Assembly: GCA_964548275.1 (NCBI GenBank)
Contig: CAZJQI010000072.1
Span: 1-19,463, forward strand
Direction of reading: 5' to 3'
Length of the DNA: 19,463 bases
From: JAUVUV01 sp964548275
GTDB lineage: Bacteria > Gemmatimonadota > Glassbacteria > GWA2-58-10
In this document: one piece after another, positions 13,583-19,463 of the stretch
Layout of the letters: every line of letters starts with the position of its first letter
Numbering within the stretch: position 1 is the stretch's first letter
The notes under the pieces: model-generated
What the model saw: the letters and a program-made list of their open reading frames with translations, nothing else
What the model was told of the DNA's origin: nothing
The model's database searches: none
Made by a program: the position numbers and the translations under genes

Positions 13583-16237
13583 ATGTGGAATCGTATCAAG
13601 ATACTGGCCCTTCTTTTTTCAGCATTATTACCGGCGCTTTCCGGTTTTATCTACGCTGCTGATTTCGCGAGCAACTGGCCTCGGCAACTCGAACGCGTGT
13701 GGGCCGGGCCGGAGTACTGGACCAACCCCCTTCCTGACTGGCGGGTCTCGCACGGCAGGCTGGAGTGCCATAGAAGCGGCGGCGACCGCAATATTTATCT
13801 GCTCACCCGGGAGCTGGGAACGGGGAAAGGAAATGTTGAAATGAGTGTTACCCTGGGCCAGCTCGAGGAATACAACATTCAGCCCACAGAGGGCTGGGTC
13901 GGTTTCAAGGTCGGCTCTCTGGGGGAATTCAACGATTACCGGGACAGCGCCGTGCGTGGCGATGGAATAAACGCCGGGCTTTCCACTGACGGATTTCTGT
14001 TTATCGGGGGCTGTGACGGATCGGCCGGAAAAATCGCGGGTCCCTATAACCACATCCGGCTTTACCTGAGAGTGGAACCGGAAGCGACTACGTACAGGAT
14101 AACCCTTCAGGCTTTCGACAAAGATGGAAAGCTCCTTTCCCGGACTGTTCGAGACAAAGTGCATCCGGACTGGCTGGCTGGCAGTGTTGCGCTGGTCTGC
14201 AGCGCGGTGAAGCCAAAAGAGACAGACCTGTCCGAGACGAGGCCGAAAAAGGAGAGCGACCCGAACGAGAGCCGCGAGGGGGAAGGCAGCGGTGGGAACG
14301 TGCGTTTCTGGTTCAGGGATTGGAGAGTTTCCGGGGGCAAGGTGGAAGCTTTTGAGCAGCGCGCCTGGGGGCCGGTGCTTTTCACTCAATACACGCTCAG
14401 CCGAGGGGTTCTGAAACTTAAAGCGCAAATGGCGCCGGTCGGCAATGGTTGCCGGGTAGTGGCCCTGGAGGTCAAGGACCCTGCAACAGGAGGATGGAGG
14501 CAGATAGATGAGGCGGTGATCGATCCGCTGGCCCGCACGGCCACATTCCGGGTGAGCAACTGGGACGACACCCGCGATACGCCTTACCGCGTGGTATATC
14601 TGCTCTTATCCGCAGCCGGCGAGACGGTCGATACCCATTTCAGCGGCACGATCAGGAAAGACCCCAGGGACAAGGAGGAGATCGTTGTCGCCGCGTTTAC
14701 CGGAAACAATGATTTCGGTTTTCCCCACGCCGATATTGTCAGGTCAGTGAGCTGGCACAAGCCCGACCTTCTGGCTTTCACCGGAGACCAGATCTACGAG
14801 AGAGTCGGCGGGTACGGAGTGCTGCGGGGCAAGGACGTGAATCTGGCCACTCTGGACTACCTGAGAAAATGGTACATGTTCGGCTGGGAGTACCGGGATC
14901 TGTTGAAAGATATCCCGAGCGTTTCCATTCCCGACGATCATGATGTTTTCCAGGGAAATATCTGGGGTGCAGGCGGCAGGCCGGCCGATCTCAGGGAAGG
15001 CTACGCTGCGGGACAGGACAACGGCGGCTATTGCATGCCGCCTGTCTGGATGAACATGGTTCAGCGCACCCAGACAAGCCACATGGCCGCTTCCTTCGAT
15101 CCGACCCCGGTGGAACAGGGGATCTCGGTCTATTACGGCCCGATGCAACTGGGGGGAGTGAGTTTCGCGGTAATCGAAGACCGTAAGTGGAAATCCTCGC
15201 CGAAAGAATTGTTGCCTGAGGGTGAGGTTATCAATGGGTGGGCTCAGAACCCTGGATTCGATTCAGCCAGGGATGGAGATGTTACCGGAGCGGTGCTGCT
15301 GGGCCAGCGCCAGCTTGATTTCCTCGAACACTGGGCGGCTGACTGGAGCCGCGGAACCTGGATGAAAGTGGTAATCTCACAGACTCTTTTTGCCAACCTG
15401 ACCACCCTGCCTCCGCCTGCAAAAGGTGATGACGTGGTGCCAAGGCTCAGAGTGATGAAACCCGGCGAATATGTGCAGGGTGAAGTCAAAGTGCAGGATC
15501 ATGACTCCAACGGCTGGCCGCAGACAGGGCGCAACAAGGCTCTTGATCGGATGCGGCGCGGTTTCGCCTTTCACATATCAGGAGACCAGCACCTGGGCAG
15601 CACAGTCCAGTACGGTATCGATGACTGGCATGATGGGCCGTTTGCGATTTGCGTGCCCTCGGTGGCGAATGTCTGGCCCAGGCGGTGGTTTCCACCAGAG
15701 CCTGGAAAAAACCGCAAACCCGGTACGCCAGGATACACCGGCGACTTCCAGGACGGTTTCGGCAACAAAATCTCAGTATATGCAGTATCTAATCCAATTG
15801 CAGTCGGGATCGAGCCAACCTGGATCAATCACCGCGCTCCCGGTTACGGAATTGTCAGGTTCAACCGGAATACCCGCAGGATAACGATTGCCAACTGGCC
15901 CCGCTGGGTCGATCCGTCAAAGCCGGGGGCAGAGCCCTATCCCGGCTGGCCGGTTACGATAGATCAAACTGACAACTACAACCGCAAGGCAACTGCCTGG
16001 CTGCCCGTGATTGAAATAAGCGGCATGGCCGATCCTGTGGTGCAGCTAATTGATCAGTCCAATGGCGAGATTGTCTATACCCTGCGGGTCAAGGGAATGA
16101 CATTCAGGCCCAGAGTGTTCAAAGAGGGTCTTTACACTCTCAAAGTGGGCGAACCAGGGACTGACCGGTTCAAGGTTTTCAAAAACCTTAACTCTGTTCC
16201 GGAGGGCAGGAGCGAGAAAATCAGGGTGCAGTTTTGA
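13583..16237 (+). CDS. secreted PhoD-like metallophosphoesterase with N-terminal beta-sandwich region
   Basis: An 884-residue exported protein. Residues 1-26 are a signal peptide ending IYAAD. Residues about 27-270 form an N-terminal region rich in beta-strand patterns, resembling a LamG/concanavalin-like module and including a charged low-complexity stretch near 215-235. The catalytic part follows: DLLAFTGDQIYE (Asp402 in the GD motif), IPDDHDVFQGN (451-454), and HISGDQHLGS (Asp668, His670), the metal-binding motifs of the PhoD/purple-phosphatase-like calcineurin fold. A C-terminal beta-rich tail ends the protein. Such enzymes hydrolyse phosphodiesters or phospholipids outside the cell. The ATG at 13583 is chosen because AAGGA lies 8 bases upstream, the signal peptide then starts correctly and the promoter lies at 13527-13554. 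The 3' end overlaps the dockerin gene on the other strand by 106 bases. Confidence 0.88.
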   Translation: MWNRIKILALLFSALLPALSGFIYAADFASNWPRQLERVWAGPEYWTNPLPDWRVSHGRLECHRSGGDRNIYLLTRELGTGKGNVEMSVTLGQLEEYNIQPTEGWVGFKVGSLGEFNDYRDSAVRGDGINAGLSTDGFLFIGGCDGSAGKIAGPYNHIRLYLRVEPEATTYRITLQAFDKDGKLLSRTVRDKVHPDWLAGSVALVCSAVKPKETDLSETRPKKESDPNESREGEGSGGNVRFWFRDWRVSGGKVEAFEQRAWGPVLFTQYTLSRGVLKLKAQMAPVGNGCRVVALEVKDPATGGWRQIDEAVIDPLARTATFRVSNWDDTRDTPYRVVYLLLSAAGETVDTHFSGTIRKDPRDKEEIVVAAFTGNNDFGFPHADIVRSVSWHKPDLLAFTGDQIYERVGGYGVLRGKDVNLATLDYLRKWYMFGWEYRDLLKDIPSVSIPDDHDVFQGNIWGAGGRPADLREGYAAGQDNGGYCMPPVWMNMVQRTQTSHMAASFDPTPVEQGISVYYGPMQLGGVSFAVIEDRKWKSSPKELLPEGEVINGWAQNPGFDSARDGDVTGAVLLGQRQLDFLEHWAADWSRGTWMKVVISQTLFANLTTLPPPAKGDDVVPRLRVMKPGEYVQGEVKVQDHDSNGWPQTGRNKALDRMRRGFAFHISGDQHLGSTVQYGIDDWHDGPFAICVPSVANVWPRRWFPPEPGKNRKPGTPGYTGDFQDGFGNKISVYAVSNPIAVGIEPTWINHRAPGYGIVRFNRNTRRITIANWPRWVDPSKPGAEPYPGWPVTIDQTDNYNRKATAWLPVIEISGMADPVVQLIDQSNGEIVYTLRVKGMTFRPRVFKEGLYTLKVGEPGTDRFKVFKNLNSVPEGRSEKIRVQF

Positions 16238-17358
16238 GGATAATTCGGCAAATCCGGAGGCGGAATATCTCCAGAATGGATAGTCGGGTGCAGGTCAGTT
16301 GAGAGAAATTTATTTAAACACAGGGAGAGTTTTTCTTTAAAATTATCCAAAAGCAATTGGATTACATCAGCTATCGTGCTCCTGCCGTCCCTATTGTAAT
16401 CCGCCCGCCCATCCTCCGGATCATCCCTCTTCATAAGCATGAGCAGTATTACATCTGCAATGTCGATTTTACTATCAAAGTTGAGATCATAGTTTTGTGG
16501 CGAATCAGGCAGTTCCCCGTCCAGGGGACCAACGTACTCAGTGCTGATAACCAGGTCATCGTACCAGCAGGTGTTATCCTGGATTGCCTGGTGTATATAG
16601 ACACAGAACCATAAAAAATTTAGTTTCAGCAGCTCGCTGTCGCGCCACCTGATATTTTTGGCGTGAAGAATTTTTACTCCATCGATCCAGAATGCCTGTT
16701 CACCATCTAAGAGGCCCGGAGTATTGAGCTTGACCATAGCCTCGAAACAATACCAGCGTCCCCGCTCGATCACGAACGGCACCAGGGGCTGGAACCGGTT
16801 TCCCCAGTAAGCGCCGCCCGGGGCGGCTTCCATGTCCGGATAGCTCGTAGTAAAACCAATTGCCCCCGGGGGAGGGTACTCGCCCCAGTTGCGGGCAGGT
16901 TCAAGCATGGTCGTAAAAAAATCGAAGCCGTTGGGCTGGTTTCCAGCCTGGCCGAAAGCAGAGTACTTATTGTTGACGTTGTTTCCTCCGATCATGGTCC
17001 AGTGCATGAAGTTGCCCTGGTCAAAGTCCTCGGCAAATTTGGCGTACCAGCGGTAGTAAAGCTGATCGTATCCTGGCATGAACCAACGGGTGACCTGGGC
17101 TGAAGAGGAATTCCCGTCGTTCGCGGCAGCAGTTAAACGCAGGGAGCGTTTTCCTGCATAAACGTGTTCGGATCGGGTCTCGAGCGCAGCATCGCCCGGC
17201 TCGGTTGAACTGATACTCTCCCAGCGGTCAGATAGAAAACCTGACTCGAAATCATCGGAGAATATCACCTCGCACTTCGCATTTGCGAAAGTCAAGGCCA
17301 ATAACAGGAACGGAAATCCCAGCAGAAACCCGATGCTGTTCTTTTTGAGAGTTATCAT
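16132..17358 (-). CDS. secreted beta-sandwich (polysaccharide-lyase-like) protein with dockerin domain and odd C-terminal tail
   Basis: A 408-residue exported protein. Residues 1-27 are a signal peptide ending FANA. Residues about 30-275 look like a jelly-roll module of the kind in polysaccharide lyase 14-type proteins: FSDDFESGFLSDRWE, then LYYRWYAKFAEDF, ERGRWYCFEAMVKLN, QAFWIDGVKI and NTCWYDDLVIS. Residues 290-340 are a type I dockerin with two calcium loops, DLNFDSKIDIADVILLML and DYNRDGRSTIADVIQLLL. Residues 341-408 are an extra tail without domain character; the last 35 are encoded antisense to the end of the PhoD gene. Dockerins usually end the protein, so a lost stop codon is likely. 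The function may be binding or degrading a polysaccharide. The ribosome site is weak. Confidence 0.82.
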   Translation of the reverse strand: MITLKKNSIGFLLGFPFLLLALTFANAKCEVIFSDDFESGFLSDRWESISSTEPGDAALETRSEHVYAGKRSLRLTAAANDGNSSSAQVTRWFMPGYDQLYYRWYAKFAEDFDQGNFMHWTMIGGNNVNNKYSAFGQAGNQPNGFDFFTTMLEPARNWGEYPPPGAIGFTTSYPDMEAAPGGAYWGNRFQPLVPFVIERGRWYCFEAMVKLNTPGLLDGEQAFWIDGVKILHAKNIRWRDSELLKLNFLWFCVYIHQAIQDNTCWYDDLVISTEYVGPLDGELPDSPQNYDLNFDSKIDIADVILLMLMKRDDPEDGRADYNRDGRSTIADVIQLLLDNFKEKLSLCLNKFLSTDLHPTIHSGDIPPPDLPNYPQNCTLIFSLLPSGTELRFLKTLNRSVPGSPTLRV

Positions 17359-17463
17359 ACCACGTTTCTCATCGGAAGTGACAGCTTTTGTCTTTTAATA
17401 AAATTACTCTTTCAGTGCCAATTTACAAGTATGCAGTAATTAATTCATTACAAAATTAAAGGG

Positions 17464-17492
17464 GCTGCCGATCCCGGCAAGCACTTTTTTTT
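17464..17492 (+). terminator. rho-independent terminator, plus-strand orientation
   Basis: GC-TGCCG-ATCC-CGGCA-A-GC forms a short stem with a bulge, followed two bases later by eight T residues. It lies in the divergent 370-base gap 17359-17728, upstream of the promoter at 17618-17646. It would stop rightward transcripts coming antisense through the dockerin gene. The rest of that gap is AT-rich and holds no gene. Confidence 0.55.
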
Positions 17493-17617
17493 AATGGCTG
17501 GCCATGGTTGACTATTTTTAAAATCTTTTCGACTCACTGCCGGATTATATCGTTCCCCTGATTAATCAAACTTTAGCTTGCGCTGACACTATACAGGTTA
17601 TTGACATCCCAATGCCC

Positions 17618-17646
17618 TTGACCTTGAAGCCGTAACATTAAATAAT
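17618..17646 (+). promoter_or_regulatory. sigma-70-type promoter of the ABM-alcohol dehydrogenase operon
   Basis: TTGACC (17618-17623) and AATAAT (17641-17646) are 17 bases apart, each box 5/6 to consensus. The expected 5' leader is about 75 bases. An alternative -35 TTGACA lies nearby at 17611 or earlier but lacks a matching -10 box. Confidence 0.55.
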
Positions 17647-17728
17647 TGTTACTACCAAAGCTGCTGAGATTGAACACTTATCCCCACTCTCACTAACAGC
17701 ATGATTTGCTGCCTGAAGGGAGAATATA

Positions 17729-18037
17729 ATGCTTATAGTCCACGTTTTTGCCCATGTTAAGCCTGATCAGGTTGAAGCCTTCCGGGCCGCCACACTTGAG
17801 AACGCTAGTAACAGCGTACAGGAGCCGGGTATCGCGAGATTTGATGTCATACAGCAACAGGATGACCCTACGCGCTTTGTACTGGTCGAAGTCTATCGTA
17901 CCCCGGATGATCCGGCCCGGCACAAGGAAACCACCCACTATCAGAAATGGCGCGATACCGTGGCAGCTATGATGGCTGAACCGCGTACAAGTGTTAAATA
18001 CACTAATCTTTTCCCTGACGAACAGGGCTGGGATTAG
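17729..18037 (+). CDS. LsrG-like antibiotic-biosynthesis-monooxygenase (ABM) fold protein
   Basis: A 102-residue cytoplasmic protein with no signal peptide, the usual size of single-domain ABM (dimeric ferredoxin-like) proteins. NSVQEPGIARFDVIQQ (about 28-43), FVLVEVYRTPDDPARHK and HYQKWRDTVAAMM follow the pattern of E. coli LsrG and YgiN: a conserved S-x-x-E-x-G-x-x-x-F-D-V turn, then H-K-x-T-x-H-Y. LsrG isomerises phospho-DPD, the degraded form of the AI-2 signal; YgiN acts on quinols. The closest fit by eye is LsrG-like, but no lsrK, lsrF or lsr transporter genes are in the window, so the substrate stays open. AGGGAG precedes the ATG. It is followed after 31 bp by the alcohol dehydrogenase gene, so the two probably act in one pathway. 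Confidence 0.85.
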   Translation: MLIVHVFAHVKPDQVEAFRAATLENASNSVQEPGIARFDVIQQQDDPTRFVLVEVYRTPDDPARHKETTHYQKWRDTVAAMMAEPRTSVKYTNLFPDEQGWD

Positions 18038-18068
18038 TTGCAGCATTTTGTATTAAGCAGGGGGAACC

Positions 18069-19223
18069 ATGAGATTTGAATTTGCCACAGCTGCGCGCAT
18101 CATTTTCGGCCATGGGTCGATTCAGGAAGTTGCGCCCCTGGCGGCCGGGACAGGAAGCTGTGCTTTTGTTGTTACAGGCCGCACTGGTGCTCGGGCCGAG
18201 CAGCTTCTGGAGCAGTTGAAAAAACAGGGAATAAGATCTGTCACCTTTAACGTGTCTGGCGAACCGACCGTAGCCATGGCAAAGGCGGGTGTGAAACAGG
18301 CCCGTGAGGCTAAAAGTGATCTGGTCATCGCTATTGGCGGAGGAAGTGTCCTGGATACCGGCAAGGCGATTGCAGCTATGCTGACCAATAGCGGGGAACT
18401 GGAGGATTATCTGGAGGTTGTCGGTCGCGGTAAACCGCTGAGCCGGAGTCCCGTACCCAACATTGCGATTCCCACAACAGCAGGAACAGGCGCTGAGGTC
18501 ACGCGCAATGCAGTGCTCGGCTTGCCTGAATACGGGGTGAAAGTCAGCATGCGCAGTCCGATGATGCTGCCTCGTGTGGCTGTGGTCGATCCGGTATTGA
18601 CTCATTCGATGCCACCCTCTGTTACAGCCAGCACTGGTTTGGATGCGCTCACCCAGCTCATGGAAGCTTATGTTACCGATAAGGCAAACCCACTGACAGA
18701 CTGTATCTGCCGGGAGGGAGTGAAACGGGTCGGGCGCTCTTTAAGAAGAGCTTATGAAGATGGCAGCAACCGGGCCGCCCGTGAGGATATGGCCCTGGCA
18801 AGTCTTTTTAGTGGATTGGCCCTGGCTAACGCGAAACTGGGGGCAGTGCACGGTATCGCCGGCCCGTTGGGCGGCATGATTTCCGCTCCCCATGGGGCCA
18901 TATGCGCCAGGCTCTTGCCGTACGTTATGCAAGAAAATGTGCAGGCATTGCTGAGGCGTGAAGCCGACTCACCAGCCCTGGCCCGGTATGACGAGATTGC
19001 CCGGCTTTTGACTGGAACCGCCGCGGCGCGGGCAGTTGATGGTATTGCATGGGTGCAGGGTCTTTGCGAGGCATTCAACGTGCCGCCGCTGGCTGAGTTT
19101 GGATTGAAAGAGCAAGATTTTCCAACTGTGGTGGCAAAGGCCCAAAAGTCAAGCAGTATGAAAGGCAACCCGGTTGCATTGACTGATCACGAATTAATGG
19201 AAATCTTAAAAAAAGGACAATAA
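18069..19223 (+). CDS. iron-containing (group III) alcohol dehydrogenase with His-to-Gln ligand change
   Basis: A 384-residue NAD(P)-dependent alcohol dehydrogenase or maleylacetate-reductase-like enzyme. The nucleotide-binding GGGS is at 90-93, in LVIAIGGGSVLDTGKAIA. PTTAGTGAEVTRNAV (135-149) is the second signature. Metal ligands: Asp192 (GLDALTQ), then position 196, which is Gln where lactaldehyde-reductase-type enzymes have His, then His261 (AVHG) and His275 (PHGA). The length is typical. AGGGGG precedes the ATG. It follows the LsrG-like gene by 31 bp and probably reduces or oxidises the product of that protein. The Gln may mark a subfamily with altered metal use; I cannot say whether it is active with iron or another metal. 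No clear terminator follows within the next 120 bases. Confidence 0.92.
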   Translation: MRFEFATAARIIFGHGSIQEVAPLAAGTGSCAFVVTGRTGARAEQLLEQLKKQGIRSVTFNVSGEPTVAMAKAGVKQAREAKSDLVIAIGGGSVLDTGKAIAAMLTNSGELEDYLEVVGRGKPLSRSPVPNIAIPTTAGTGAEVTRNAVLGLPEYGVKVSMRSPMMLPRVAVVDPVLTHSMPPSVTASTGLDALTQLMEAYVTDKANPLTDCICREGVKRVGRSLRRAYEDGSNRAAREDMALASLFSGLALANAKLGAVHGIAGPLGGMISAPHGAICARLLPYVMQENVQALLRREADSPALARYDEIARLLTGTAAARAVDGIAWVQGLCEAFNVPPLAEFGLKEQDFPTVVAKAQKSSSMKGNPVALTDHELMEILKKGQ

Positions 19224-19346
19224 CAGCTTATCTCTCTTTTTTGGTTATTATAGAGTAGAGACCTTTGAAAAATCCTGATAAAGAGATGATTGTTCTCTGT
19301 TGGGAAGTTCAGTGAATCTTCCTGAGAGAATTCAATATTGAAAGTC

Positions 19347-19457
19347 TAACACACCCCTGTATCCCCTCTTGATAGAGGGGACTGTTAATGCAAAACTTAG
19401 ACTTAAATAATTCCCCTCTAGAAAGAGGGGTGGCCGCGAAGCGGACGGGGTGTGTAA
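19347..19457. repeat. palindromic repeat element with terminal inverted repeats (MITE/REP-like)
   Basis: The ends carry ACACACCCC (19349-19357) and its complement GGGGTGTGT (19447-19455). Inside are two near-identical hairpins, CCCCTCT-N4-AGAGGGG at 19363-19380 and 19413-19430, plus CCGC-GAA-GCGG at 19434-19444. The internal 30 bases are AT-rich and non-coding. The layout fits a small non-autonomous repeat scattered in the genome. With the AT-rich 19224-19346 stretch, it fills the right edge, where no gene is visible. Confidence 0.7.
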
Positions 19458-19463
19458 CTCCCC

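Noticed and set aside
13628..14428. 266-codon minus-strand open frame
   Set aside because: It is antisense to the N-terminal part of the PhoD-like gene and contains no recognisable motif.
17405..17421. Second possible sigma-54 promoter upstream of the dockerin gene (TTGGCAC on the minus strand)
   Set aside because: The -24 element is perfect, but at the required spacing the -12 position reads GT rather than GC and no TTGCA follows.

Overview
The window looks like a chromosomal segment of an uncultured bacterium of the wider FCB (Fibrobacteres-Chlorobi-Bacteroidetes) group, for example a Latescibacterota-, Zixibacteria- or Glassbacteria-like lineage. The reasons are a short exported protein ending in a FlgD-like/type IX-style C-terminal domain with an NSPNPFNPS motif, a DUF4382 lipoprotein, a dockerin-bearing secreted protein, Tat-exported proteins and a sodium:solute symporter operon. 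I cannot name the phylum from sequence alone. No rRNA, tRNA, transposase, phage gene or CRISPR array is visible.

Layout. Positions 1-330 carry a cluster of hairpins, including a strong bidirectional terminator. Positions 331-4014 (minus strand) form a regulatory module: a sigma-54 enhancer-binding protein (2461-4014), three evenly spaced TTGT...ACAA dyads just downstream of it (2347-2398), a near-consensus sigma-54 promoter (2250-2266), a long structured 5' leader (2068-2200 and beyond), a short secreted FlgD-like protein (1369-1953), a second structured leader, and a DUF4382 lipoprotein (331-1146). A small lipoprotein gene (4375-4746) is divergent from the regulator gene.

Positions 4794-10189 (minus strand) form a tight four-gene operon: a SUMF1-domain/alpha-beta-hydrolase fusion, a two-domain NIPSNAP protein with a Tat-like signal, a secreted parallel beta-helix protein and an SSS-family symporter. 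It looks like a set for handling and importing an external substrate. A terminator (10291-10317) separates it from a Tat-exported TIM-barrel protein (10389-11336). Upstream lies a compact ArsR - DUF318 permease - small thioredoxin operon (11434-13387), whose promoter overlaps an inverted-repeat operator.

Divergent from arsR is a large secreted PhoD-like metallophosphoesterase (13583-16237). Its 3' end overlaps that of a dockerin protein on the opposite strand (16132-17358). Positions 17729-19223 (plus strand) hold a two-gene operon: an LsrG-like antibiotic-biosynthesis-monooxygenase-fold protein and an iron-type alcohol dehydrogenase with one metal-ligand His replaced by Gln. The window ends in a palindromic, terminal-inverted-repeat element (19347-19457).

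The most interesting part is the sigma-54 module. Regulator, putative enhancer sites, promoter and a switch-like structured leader lie in order over about 2 kb and point at a small exported protein of unknown function.
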